Shown one piece after another: positions 8,637-16,835 of a stretch of DNA of 33,276 nt. The position numbers were made by a program, and so were the translations under genes. Position 1 is the stretch's first letter. Each line of letters starts with the position of its first letter. This DNA comes from Geminicoccaceae bacterium (lineage in GTDB: Bacteria; Pseudomonadota; Alphaproteobacteria; Geminicoccales; Geminicoccaceae). The notes under the pieces were generated by a model. The model searched no databases. It was not told the DNA's origin and saw only the letters and a list, made by a program, of their open reading frames with translations. The stretch is from contig JANQPX010000058.1 in the NCBI GenBank assembly GCA_028285265.1, positions 1-33,276 on the forward strand, read 5' to 3'.

Positions 8637-9556
8637 CTGTCGTCGTCCATCCTGCATCTGGTTTTGAGCGTGATCAGCGTGGCGAGTGCCCTGTTCAGCG
8701 GTGTTGGCACACCAAGCTCTGACCCTTTCCGACTAACCTCGCCGCAAAGGCAATCAATCTCGGTCGCGCGAGCCGCCTCCATGTCCTGGAGCATCGAGGG
8801 CTTGTGGGCGCGGTGATGGGCGAGCGCGTGATCCATCTGTGCAAACACGGCGGCGCGATCTGCCTCGATCCCGGCGGCGTTCGCCACGTCGACAACCTCT
8901 GCTGCGATCGCGCGTGCGAGGTCGACGCCTGGGGCATAGGCGGCGAGCTTGCCGACCGTGCCACCCTGAAGCGCACAAATCGTGTTCATCGCACAATTGA
9001 ACGCCGCCTTTTGCCAGACCGTGCGGTCAGCTTCGGCCGGCTCGAAGCGAAGGACAATGTCCTCCTCGGCCATGGCCAGCGCTTGGCCGACGGCGTCGCC
9101 GGCGCCGGTCAGGGCGCGGAAGACCGCCGATCCGTTCGCCTCCGTCGAAACATGCCCGGGTGCGATGAAGCGGCCCGGCATCATCGTGCAGCCGTAGAGC
9201 ACCTGATCCGCCAGCATGATGTGCGCCAGCCGCTCGGCATTGCCGAGGCCGTTCTGCAGCGTCAGGACATGGGCGCCGCGTTCGATCTGCTGTTTCACCG
9301 AAGCGATCGCTGCTCCGCTGTGCATCGCCTTGGTGAGAAGGATGATGACGTCCGCGTCGCCGGCCTGCTCGGGATGACGCGCCTCGATCGGGATGCTGTC
9401 TCGCCTATTTGGCCGATCGAGCTTGAGACCGTTCGCGTTGATTGCCTTCACATGGGCGTCGTTCACGTCCCAAAGCTCGACGTCGCGGCCGGCAAGGACA
9501 AGCAGGCCGCCGATCACCGAGCCAAGCGCGCCGGCGCCGAGGATCGCGATCTTCAT
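8633..9556 (-). CDS. ketopantoate reductase (PanE/ApbA) family oxidoreductase, candidate D-2-hydroxyacid (mandelate-type) dehydrogenase
   Basis: 307 aa from ATG 9556, which overlaps the upstream stop as ATGA; a longer frame to 9604 only adds residues that overlap the neighbouring gene. The N-terminus is a dinucleotide-binding fold (GAGALG at residues 7-12). K76 in LTKAMHS, QNG at 101-103 and the WQKAAFN block with K183 match ketopantoate reductases. The family interconverts 2-oxo acids and 2-hydroxy acids with NAD(P)H; besides pantothenate synthesis it includes D-mandelate dehydrogenases of enterococci. Its place between an aldehyde dehydrogenase and a benzoylformate decarboxylase-like gene, all translationally coupled, argues for a catabolic 2-hydroxyacid dehydrogenase rather than pantothenate synthesis. 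Substrate is inferred. Confidence 0.8.
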   Translation of the reverse strand: MKIAILGAGALGSVIGGLLVLAGRDVELWDVNDAHVKAINANGLKLDRPNRRDSIPIEARHPEQAGDADVIILLTKAMHSGAAIASVKQQIERGAHVLTLQNGLGNAERLAHIMLADQVLYGCTMMPGRFIAPGHVSTEANGSAVFRALTGAGDAVGQALAMAEEDIVLRFEPAEADRTVWQKAAFNCAMNTICALQGGTVGKLAAYAPGVDLARAIAAEVVDVANAAGIEADRAAVFAQMDHALAHHRAHKPSMLQDMEAARATEIDCLCGEVSRKGSELGVPTPLNRALATLITLKTRCRMDDDR

Positions 9557-11034
9557 GGGTTCGCTCCGAAGAGACGGAGCGTGACGGTCTGCGGCTGCGA
9601 GCAAAATTCGAGGGACAGACGCCCGCCCTGATCGCCGACACCGCTGGCGCCAGCGGCGGCGAGCGGGCTCAGGAGGTCCCGGATCTGCCAGGAATTGACC
9701 CAGGCATGGCCGACGCGGACTTGCGGTGCTACGCGATGGGCGCGGTTGATGTTCTCGGTCCAGATACAGGTGGCGAGGCCGTAACCCGTGTCGTTAGCAA
9801 GGGCAATCGCCTGGTCTTCGTCATCAAAGGGGGCGACGTGCAGAACGGGACCGAATGCCTCCTGCTTCACGAAGCGCGCATCCTCGGGAAGACCGACGGC
9901 GACGGAGGGCTGAATGAAGGAACCGCCATCGCGCTCATCGCCGAAGGCTGGGATGCCGCCTCCCGCCGCGAACTCGCCACCGTCTTCGGCGACGGTGTCG
10001 AGGAGATCTTTCACCTTGTCCTGATGGCCCTTGCTCACCAACGGACCGATATTGAAGCCGTTATGGCCCTTGTCCCCGATCACGATGCCCTTGGCGACGT
10101 CCGTGATGCGTCCGACGAATTCGTCATAGCGGGTGCGATGGACATAGGCGCGCTCTGTGCAAAAGCAGATCTGGCCGCAATTGAAGAAGGCGGAGCGGGT
10201 CACGCCTTCGACTACGCGATCCATCTCGGCATCGTCGAAGATCAGCGCCGCGTTCTTGCCGCCAAGCTCGAGCGATACTTCGCGAAGGCCATTCGCAGCC
10301 GCCTTCATGATGGCGGAGCCGGTGCCACTCTCGCCGGTGAAGGTGAAGGCATCGACACCCTGATGGCTGGTCAGGAACTCACCTGCGGAGCCAACACCGA
10401 AGCCGTGCACCATCGAGAACACGCCGTCAGGAAGGTCGCTCTCGGCGATCACCTCGGCCAAGACCGTGCAGGAAGACGGTGTCTCCTCGGATGGCTTGGC
10501 AATCGCAGCATTCCCCATCACCAAAGCGGGCGCCACTTTCATCGACATCATCAAGAGCGGCACGTTCCAGGGGCTGATGCAGCCGATCACGCCCTTGGGC
10601 CGGCGGGTCGTGTACCACATGCCCTGAAAACCGCCCTCGCCCTGGAAGGCCATGCTGCGCTCTTCGAGGGTTAGGGCGGCATCGGCGTAGGCCCGGAAGA
10701 GACGTGCGGCGCGAGCGCCATCGAATGTCCTGGCCTGCCAGTAGCTGCGCCCGGTGTCGGCGACATCGGCTTCCACCAGATCCTCGACTCTGGCCAGCAG
10801 CCGATCACCGAGGTCATGGATGACGGCGATACGTTCCTTCAGCGGCTTTCGCCCCCACTCGCCAGCGCACTTGCCGACGGAGACATCCCGACCTTTGGTG
10901 ACAGCTTCGTCCACCATCTCAGCCGTCGCCTCATGCACGGTGGCGATCGGCTTGCCGTCAAAGGGGCTCGTCTTGGTGAAGGTTTTTGGCGAGGCCATCC
11001 AGCGCCCGGCAATATAATTTTTGAGTTCCCGCAT
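9553..11034 (-). CDS. aldehyde dehydrogenase, 2-hydroxymuconate/aminomuconate semialdehyde dehydrogenase-like
   Basis: 493 aa from ATG 11034, whose first base is the last base of the sulfatase TAA stop (TAATG). All catalytic residues are present: N157 in PWN, E256 in LELGGK, C290 in the block FNCGQICFCTER. That last block is typical of hydroxymuconic and aminomuconic semialdehyde dehydrogenases. The enzyme oxidises an aldehyde to a carboxylate with NAD(P)+ in the cytoplasm. In this operon the natural aldehyde would be the product of the ThDP decarboxylase at 6954-8636. No extradiol dioxygenase or other meta-cleavage gene is present in the window, so the muconate-type name should be taken as similarity only. 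Confidence 0.87.
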   Translation of the reverse strand: MRELKNYIAGRWMASPKTFTKTSPFDGKPIATVHEATAEMVDEAVTKGRDVSVGKCAGEWGRKPLKERIAVIHDLGDRLLARVEDLVEADVADTGRSYWQARTFDGARAARLFRAYADAALTLEERSMAFQGEGGFQGMWYTTRRPKGVIGCISPWNVPLLMMSMKVAPALVMGNAAIAKPSEETPSSCTVLAEVIAESDLPDGVFSMVHGFGVGSAGEFLTSHQGVDAFTFTGESGTGSAIMKAAANGLREVSLELGGKNAALIFDDAEMDRVVEGVTRSAFFNCGQICFCTERAYVHRTRYDEFVGRITDVAKGIVIGDKGHNGFNIGPLVSKGHQDKVKDLLDTVAEDGGEFAAGGGIPAFGDERDGGSFIQPSVAVGLPEDARFVKQEAFGPVLHVAPFDDEDQAIALANDTGYGLATCIWTENINRAHRVAPQVRVGHAWVNSWQIRDLLSPLAAAGASGVGDQGGRLSLEFCSQPQTVTLRLFGANP

Positions 11035-12602
11035 TAGGCAAACCTCTTCGGCCAGGGGCTGCGTTCGATAGCGTCCAGCATCGCCTGCGATAGGCGGAAC
11101 ATCATGTCGGATTTGACCGTGGCGGCGGCCGGGTTGTTCCAGAGATTGTGGGTCTCGTCCGGATCGTTTTTGAGATCGTAAAGCTCGCCGAAATCCAGGT
11201 TCTTATACACGGTCATCCGATGGCTGTCGGTGATCAGATGGCGCATGTTTGGGCGTTCTTTGAGCCCGGGATAGACTTTGTTTTCCTCATGCTCGATCAG
11301 GACGAAATCTCTCGCCGGCTCACCACCTTCGAGCTGGTTCAGAAAGGAGCGGCCCTGCATGCCGTAGTAAGGTGTGAGGCCCAGACGCTCGATCAGGGTG
11401 GGCGCGATGTCGAGGGAGGCCGCGAGCCCGTCTGCCGCGCCTCGGCCAGCAAGCGTCGGGTCGGCCCAGATGAAGGGCACGCGGTTCACGGACATATGGG
11501 CGAACGGGCCCTTCAGGAGGAGGGAGAACGCACCCATATAATCGCCGTGATCGGCATTCATGATCACAACGGTATTCTCGGCCTGGCCGATCTCGTCGAG
11601 CGTCTTCAGGATATCGCCGATAGCATCGTCGATCATGGTGGTCATACCTGCCGTCAGCGCCATCGCCTCCTTCAGCGCCTGCTCCGAGGCCATGAAAGGC
11701 TGCTGTTGGTTTTCCGGCTGAACGCCGTTTTCCAGCATGTCGCGCCAGGCGAGGAGTTGCGGCGGCGGGTTCCTGTGCGCCTCGAACGGTAGGTCGACCG
11801 AGAACTGCTCCGGCGAATACATGTCCCAATATCTGCCGGGCGGCGTGAACGGGTGGTGTGGATCGGGGAAGGAGACGAAGGCGAAAAACGGCGCCTCCTC
11901 ATCCTGCTGCGAGCGCAGATACGCGTTGGCCTCATCCCGAATGTAAAAGGTGGGGTAGAGCTCTTCCGGAAGCGCCGTTCGGTAAGCCTGTGGGCAGACA
12001 TAATCATGCGGCAGCTGGTTCTTTCGGTCGCGAAGGGCTGCCCAGTCATTGGTCTGTCCGCGCAGCCACTGCAGATAATGCCCGCCGCACTCATCACTGT
12101 GGCTGGTTACCATGCGTACGTGATCGAAGCCGTAATAGGGCGTTGGAAAGTCGAACTGGCCACCCGCATCGTAATTGTCGGGATGCTCCAGGTCGTAATT
12201 ATGCCCGTCCGGCTTGATCGCTTCGGGAATGGCGGGGTTCGCAATGTGCGGCTCGCCCGCGCGCACGGCCGGCGCCTTGCCGAAGGGCTGGAGATGGCTC
12301 TTCCCGATGGTCGCCGTGCCATAGCCCGCATCGCGCAGCACATCGACGAAAGTGGCGGCGTTCGCCGGCAGCGGCAGGCCGTTATGGCGAAGCCCGTTCA
12401 CCGAGGGGTAACGCCCGGTGAAGATCGCCCCCCGGTTCGGCATGCAGACGGGCGAGGTCACGTGAAAGCGGGAGAACCGCGTGCCCCTCGCCGCCAGCCC
12501 GTCGATGTTGGGCGTCTTCACCACCGGATGACCGGTGCAGCCGAGCCAGTCGGCCCGATGCTGATCGGTCATCAGATAGAGGATGTTCGGCCGCCTGGTC
12601 AT
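11034..12602 (-). CDS. Cys-type sulfatase / phosphonate monoester hydrolase-family enzyme, cytosolic
   Basis: 522 aa from ATG 12602, overlapping the TRAP permease stop as ATGA. It has the alkaline-phosphatase-superfamily sulfatase layout. Metal ligands are D13/Q14 (MTDQH) and D351/H352 (NADHGDYMG). C53 in VCMPNRGAIFTGR fits the C-x-P-x-R signature whose Cys is converted to formylglycine. K101 and H103 (GKSH) and H249 (DPHHPF) are in the usual active-site places. The DQ rather than DD metal motif recalls phosphonate monoester hydrolases, which often also cleave sulfate esters. There is no signal peptide, so it acts in the cytoplasm, fitting desulfation after uptake by the adjacent TRAP system. 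It needs a formylglycine-generating enzyme, not encoded here. Confidence 0.88.
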   Translation of the reverse strand: MTRRPNILYLMTDQHRADWLGCTGHPVVKTPNIDGLAARGTRFSRFHVTSPVCMPNRGAIFTGRYPSVNGLRHNGLPLPANAATFVDVLRDAGYGTATIGKSHLQPFGKAPAVRAGEPHIANPAIPEAIKPDGHNYDLEHPDNYDAGGQFDFPTPYYGFDHVRMVTSHSDECGGHYLQWLRGQTNDWAALRDRKNQLPHDYVCPQAYRTALPEELYPTFYIRDEANAYLRSQQDEEAPFFAFVSFPDPHHPFTPPGRYWDMYSPEQFSVDLPFEAHRNPPPQLLAWRDMLENGVQPENQQQPFMASEQALKEAMALTAGMTTMIDDAIGDILKTLDEIGQAENTVVIMNADHGDYMGAFSLLLKGPFAHMSVNRVPFIWADPTLAGRGAADGLAASLDIAPTLIERLGLTPYYGMQGRSFLNQLEGGEPARDFVLIEHEENKVYPGLKERPNMRHLITDSHRMTVYKNLDFGELYDLKNDPDETHNLWNNPAAATVKSDMMFRLSQAMLDAIERSPWPKRFA

Positions 12603-14518
12603 GCGACCGCTTCCTTCCGGCTGAGGACGCCGTAGTGCAGCAGCACCAGGCCGATGCAGGCCGCGAGCGCCACGCCGCTGATCAACGGATCCGGATGGAT
12701 CAGGAGAAGGCCGGCCGCCGCCCGCGCGAGCGCCTCCCAGATTGGCATCCGTGCCCTGTCAAAGCGGGATGCCGCTGAGGCCAGCATGTAGATCAAGAAG
12801 GCCAGCTTCAGCATCAGGAACACGAACCCGGCGATGGTGAAGGCACCGCCCGCCTCCGCGACGATCAGCATTTCGGGGTTGAAGGCGAACAGGAAGGGGA
12901 TGGCAAAGATCACGATCCCGATCCGGGTCGCCTGCACCGCCGTGCCGATGGCGCCGCCGCCGCTGATCGATGCCGCCGCGAACGCCGCCATCGCTACCGG
13001 TGGCGTGATCGCCGAAGCCACGCCGAAGTAGAAGACAAAGAAGTGGGCGGTCAGATCGGAGAGGCCGAGCTGGGTCAACGACGGGCCGAGGATGATGATG
13101 ATGGTGAGGTAGGCCGGCAGCGTCGGCATGCCCATGCCGAGCGCCAGGGCTGCCACAGCGGCGAACATCAGCGCCACCAGCAGATTGTCGCCGGCGTTGC
13201 TGCTGATCACTTTGGCAAATTCCAGCGGGAGACCGGTCGAGCCCAGCACCGCGATGATGATGCCGATGGTGCCGATGGCCATGAGCAGGCGCCCGAAGGT
13301 CATGCCGCCGCGCGCAAAGCTCTGCAGCACGATGATCGGCTGCTTGCGGATCAGCGGATTGAGGAAGCTCAGGATCATCAGGAGGCTTAGCGCGAGCATG
13401 GCCGAGCCGGCCGCCGAGAAGCCCAGGATCAGACAGACCACCACCGTGCTGATCGGCACAACCACCAGGATGAGATTGATCCAGTCCTGCGGCTCGATCG
13501 GGTCGATATCGGCCTCCTCAGTCTCGCCGACATTCAGGGACCTGGCCTCGAACACGACGGTGGTGAAGAGGGAGGCGTAATAAGCCATGGCCGGCACGAC
13601 GGCGGCGACGATGATCAGGAGATAGTCGACACCGATGAAGTCAGCCATGACCAGGGCGGCAGCGCCCATGATCGGTGGCATGATCTGACCGCCAGTGGAG
13701 GCCGTGGCCTCGACACCGCCTGCAAAGGCCGGCGTGAAACCGCGCTTCTTGATCATCGGGATGGTGATGACGCCGGTGCCGACCACGTTGGAGACGGCCG
13801 AACCCGAGATCGTGCCGAAGAGCGAGCTTGCCATGATCGCGGCATGGGCAGGACCGCCGCGGAACCGGCGCATGGCGTGGAAGCTCAGCTTGATCATCGA
13901 GCTGCCGCCGCCGGTGCCCTCTAGAACGGCACCCATGATGATGAAGGGAAAGACGGTGTTGATCAAAATAGCCAGGATGTTGCCCATCACGCCGTCGCCG
14001 GTATTGTACCAAAGCTCGGCAGGCGTGTCCTGAACGAAGTCCATGCCGGCATGGCCGAAGATGCCAGGTAGACTTTCGCCGTAGAAGAAGTAGAGCAGGC
14101 CGACTGCGCCGACGGTTGCGAGCGGAGCGCCCCAGAGGCGCCAGCAATAGTAGAGGATGATCAGGCAGCCGATCACCGTGATCCAGGCATGCTGATCCTC
14201 GAAGAAGAAAAGGCCGACCTCCTCGACCTCGGTCACCGCGACATTGTAGTCCCAAAGCGCATACAGCCCGAGGATCAGAAGAAGAAAATTGAACGCTGTG
14301 ACGGCGATATCGGTTGGGTTCCAGGTGAACTTCGAGACATGGAGCGTCGCCACCAGGAGGCCGACGCCGAGGGCGACCGGATGCAGGATCACCGCCGGGA
14401 TGACGCCAATGGATGGCAGCGGCCCGAAGTCGGGAATGGCGTTCAGGAAGCCCAGTAGGGCAAAGAAAAAACCGATGAAAAGTAGACTATTCTTTTGCAG
14501 ATCACCTTGAGCCGTCAT
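12599..14518 (-). CDS. TRAP transporter fused DctQM-type permease (TAXI class)
   Basis: 639 aa from ATG 14518. It is an integral membrane protein with about 16-18 hydrophobic spans. The first roughly 200 residues hold the small-subunit-like part; the DctM-like large subunit follows, with the conserved segments SSLFGTISGSAVSNVVGTG and ATASTGGQIMPPIMG and later ALGMGMPTLPAYL. Fused permeases of this length go with TAXI-type binding proteins and drive sodium- or proton-coupled uptake of organic acids. The matching binding protein is the gene just upstream at 14601-15605. The stop overlaps the sulfatase start by four bases, tying uptake to substrate hydrolysis. Confidence 0.93.
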   Translation of the reverse strand: MTAQGDLQKNSLLFIGFFFALLGFLNAIPDFGPLPSIGVIPAVILHPVALGVGLLVATLHVSKFTWNPTDIAVTAFNFLLLILGLYALWDYNVAVTEVEEVGLFFFEDQHAWITVIGCLIILYYCWRLWGAPLATVGAVGLLYFFYGESLPGIFGHAGMDFVQDTPAELWYNTGDGVMGNILAILINTVFPFIIMGAVLEGTGGGSSMIKLSFHAMRRFRGGPAHAAIMASSLFGTISGSAVSNVVGTGVITIPMIKKRGFTPAFAGGVEATASTGGQIMPPIMGAAALVMADFIGVDYLLIIVAAVVPAMAYYASLFTTVVFEARSLNVGETEEADIDPIEPQDWINLILVVVPISTVVVCLILGFSAAGSAMLALSLLMILSFLNPLIRKQPIIVLQSFARGGMTFGRLLMAIGTIGIIIAVLGSTGLPLEFAKVISSNAGDNLLVALMFAAVAALALGMGMPTLPAYLTIIIILGPSLTQLGLSDLTAHFFVFYFGVASAITPPVAMAAFAAASISGGGAIGTAVQATRIGIVIFAIPFLFAFNPEMLIVAEAGGAFTIAGFVFLMLKLAFLIYMLASAASRFDRARMPIWEALARAAAGLLLIHPDPLISGVALAACIGLVLLHYGVLSRKEAVA

Positions 14519-14547
14519 GAAACCCCCTCCCCGATGGCCGTGTTATG

Positions 14548-14579
14548 GGGGAAAGCCGGTGCGATGTCCGGCTTTCCCC
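14548..14579. terminator. intercistronic hairpin between TRAP binding protein and permease genes
   Basis: GGGGAAAGCCGG (14548-14559) and CCGGCTTTCCCC (14568-14579) form a perfect 12-bp stem with an 8-base loop. On the minus-strand transcript it lies after the binding-protein stop and about 30 bases before the permease start, and no U-run follows it. A partial terminator or 3'-end stabiliser that lets the binding protein be made in excess over the permease is the likely role. Confidence 0.6.
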
Positions 14580-14600
14580 TTTGTTTGAACAAGGTGCTCG

Positions 14601-15605
14601 TTAAGGGCGCAACTCGGCGGGAATTTCGAGACCCGCCTCCTCGAAATAGCGGATCGCGCCTGGATGCAGCTTGGCGTTCAGGGAGACAAAGGCGTTGTCC
14701 AGCGTCAGCGGCGACAGCCCCTGGTTGACCGAATGTGCGTCATCGAGATTCTCGAACATCGCCTTGGTGAGGTCGTAGGCGGTGTCCTCGTTCATGTCTT
14801 TGTTGACGCCAACGAACATCACGTAGGCCGAGGCCAGGATGTCCTGTTCGTTGTTGACCTGATTGGCGTAGGTCCCAGCCGGGAGAACATCGGCGGCGCG
14901 TCCGGGGACGCTCGAATATTGTTCCCAAGCCTCGCCCTCCATGACGTCTTTGGGAATGTCGATCAGCCGGAATTTCTTAGCCGATCCGAACTGATCGATC
15001 GCCGCCGCACCCATTGTGCCGGAGCGCATAAAGACATCGAACTTACCGTCTTCGAAGGCCTGGTTGGCGGCAGACCAAGCAAGCTTGATCGCCTCATAAT
15101 CCTCATCAGGCTTCATGCCGGTGATCGCCTCAATCAGTCCAATAGTCTGTCCCGAGAAGGATCCGGCTGGCGGGCCGACGAAGACGCGCTTGCCGCGCAG
15201 ATCGTCCCAGCTCTCCACGCCACTATCTTCGTAGGTCAGAACATGGACATGGCCACCCAGAAATGAGAACAGCGCCCGCATATTGTCCGCGGCCGCCACG
15301 GCCTGATCGGCGAGCTTCTTGTAGGGACCGGCTCCCTTGATCATTTTGTCATAGGCTCCGGCCGGCGTGATCGCGATGTCGACGGCGCCGCTCGCCGCCT
15401 TGAGGGCGGCGCGGGTCAGGGTCTGATCGACATTCACGCGGATTTCATGCTTGTCGGCTGCGTATTTCGACATGAGCTGCGGCACCAGCGCACTCAGACT
15501 TGCCGCCGAGCCGCCTTCCGCCTTCAGCGTCTCCGCGTGGCTCGCGGCTGCAGATCCTAGACAAACGAGCGATGCGACCGCTGCCGCACGCAGAACGATG
15601 TTCAT
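14601..15605 (-). CDS. TAXI-family TRAP transporter substrate-binding protein
   Basis: 334 aa from ATG 15605, with GGGGAGG five bases upstream. The first roughly 24 residues are a Sec signal peptide ending in ASHA-ET. The mature protein shows the TAXI pattern: a GGSAASLSALVPQLMSKY opening, an ITPAGAYDKM segment, and FVGPPAGSFSGQT near residue 140. Such proteins bind a carboxylate-containing ligand in the periplasm and hand it to the fused permease. It is the first gene of the long minus-strand operon and faces a divergent LysR gene 102 bp away. By operon context the ligand may be a sulfated hydroxy acid, but nothing in the sequence proves this. Confidence 0.93.
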   Translation of the reverse strand: MNIVLRAAAVASLVCLGSAAASHAETLKAEGGSAASLSALVPQLMSKYAADKHEIRVNVDQTLTRAALKAASGAVDIAITPAGAYDKMIKGAGPYKKLADQAVAAADNMRALFSFLGGHVHVLTYEDSGVESWDDLRGKRVFVGPPAGSFSGQTIGLIEAITGMKPDEDYEAIKLAWSAANQAFEDGKFDVFMRSGTMGAAAIDQFGSAKKFRLIDIPKDVMEGEAWEQYSSVPGRAADVLPAGTYANQVNNEQDILASAYVMFVGVNKDMNEDTAYDLTKAMFENLDDAHSVNQGLSPLTLDNAFVSLNAKLHPGAIRYFEEAGLEIPAELRP

Positions 15606-15667
15606 TATAGCCTCCCCATTGGACCGTGAAACTTCCTAAAGCTACCAACTCCTTAGAAGTTAGGATA

Positions 15668-15680
15668 ATGTTAATAACAT
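15668..15680. promoter_or_regulatory. 13-bp palindrome in LysR/TAXI divergent region
   Basis: ATGTTA-A-TAACAT, two perfect 6-bp arms around one base, lies 27 bases before the LysR start and 62 bases before the binding-protein start. A second, weaker inverted pair (AACTTCCTAA and TTAGAAGTT, near 15629-15661) lies next to it on the TAXI side. LysR regulators commonly bind two such sites between divergent genes. Candidate operator only. Confidence 0.45.
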
Positions 15681-15707
15681 CAGCTCCCATTAAAAAATTG
15701 ATATCTT

Positions 15708-16613
15708 ATGGACCCGAAACACCTCTACTATCTCGCTGAAATCGTTCGCTATGGCTCGCTCAACCGCGCGTCCGAGCGCCTGGGCGTGGTCCAGCCGACG
15801 CTCACCCGCGTGGTGAAGATCATCGAGGACAAAGCGGGTGCGCCCGTGCTCCGGCGCGGTCGCTATGGGGTGACGCCAACCGAGGTCGGGAAGCGGCTTG
15901 CCAATGTCGGCCAGGCGATTGCGCAGCAGGTGACCGACGCCGACAAGGTGCTGGAGCAATGGCGGGCCGGTCTCTATGAGGAGCTGCGCATCGGCGTCGG
16001 CCCGATGCTGGCCGTAACCATCATGCCGGGCTTCCTGTTGAAGAGCCTGGGGCAAGCCTGGCCCTATTCCATGCAGGTCACCACCGCGACCGCGGGCCGC
16101 CTTGTGGATCGCCTCAACTACGGCGCGCTCGACGTTGCGATCGCTCCCTCCCAACTGCGGCTGCACCAGGAAGCGCTGGATCAGGAGGTGGTGTTCGAGG
16201 ATCGGATGGCGGTTTATGCCGGCCTCAATTCACCGCTGCTCGAGAAACGCGGCCCGATCTCACCCGCCGAGCTCGCAGACGCCCCTTGGATCGAAACCGG
16301 CGTGATGGCGAATATCGACCAGTCCAGCGGCGGGGTGTTCGAAAGCCTCGGGCTCACATCGACGACGTCCAAGCTCACCTTCACCGGCGATATCAGCATG
16401 GCGTTGTCGCTCCTCCAACAGAGCGACCTGCTCCTCGCGCTCCCCGAAAATCTGGCCGCCCACATTCCGACGATCGAGCCCCGTCAAAAGCTCAAGGTCG
16501 ACGCTGAGCTGCCAAGCCGGGACATCGCGATCTGGGTCACTAAATCCAACAAGGACCACCCGGCCGTCCAGCATTTCACGAAGGCGCTGCGCCGACATAT
16601 CGCAGCGCTTTAG
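15708..16613 (+). CDS. LysR-family transcriptional regulator
   Basis: 301 aa from ATG 15708. The N-terminal winged helix-turn-helix (MDPKHLYYLAEIVRYGSLNRASERLGVVQPTLTRVVKIIED) covers about residues 1-60 and the LysR substrate-binding domain follows from about residue 90. It is transcribed away from the TAXI/TRAP-sulfatase operon with a 102-bp shared control region, the classic LysR layout, so it is probably the activator of that operon and responds to its substrate or an intermediate. Its 3' end is followed by the disrupted stretch at 16614-17596. Confidence 0.92.
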   Translation: MDPKHLYYLAEIVRYGSLNRASERLGVVQPTLTRVVKIIEDKAGAPVLRRGRYGVTPTEVGKRLANVGQAIAQQVTDADKVLEQWRAGLYEELRIGVGPMLAVTIMPGFLLKSLGQAWPYSMQVTTATAGRLVDRLNYGALDVAIAPSQLRLHQEALDQEVVFEDRMAVYAGLNSPLLEKRGPISPAELADAPWIETGVMANIDQSSGGVFESLGLTSTTSKLTFTGDISMALSLLQQSDLLLALPENLAAHIPTIEPRQKLKVDAELPSRDIAIWVTKSNKDHPAVQHFTKALRRHIAAL

Positions 16614-16679
16614 AGAAGCGTTTAGGCGTTCTCCAGAACCACGCAGCCAGCGCCGGTCCTGCTCGCGGGCAAATGATAG

Positions 16680-16835
16680 TGGCTGTGCTTTTGGGTGACC
16701 TTCTCGCTCATGCTGCAGCGCATGACCAGCCACATGATCTGCTCCGCCCATGTCGAGGCGGACGACAGCGTTGCCCGCACCGAAGTCCTACGCACGGCTC
16801 GAAAACTGATGAATGGCGAGGTGATTCCCCTATGA
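16680..16835 (+). pseudogene. possible 3' remnant of an unidentified gene
   Basis: An open frame after a TAG at 16677-16679 reads to TGA at 16833-16835, and its last roughly 30 residues (SAHVEADDSVARTEVLRTAR... ending EVIPL) look like a real protein C-terminus. ATG 16710 would give only 41 residues. The stop overlaps the next start as ATGA, the usual arrangement of translationally coupled genes here. I do not recognise the family. It may be the surviving 3' end of a gene whose front was lost; a small intact gene is less likely. Confidence 0.35.

Noticed and set aside
9553..11034. Meta-cleavage pathway role for the hydroxymuconic-semialdehyde dehydrogenase-like gene
   Set aside because: No extradiol dioxygenase, hydratase, aldolase or tautomerase gene occurs in the window; operon context favours an aldehyde from the ThDP decarboxylase.
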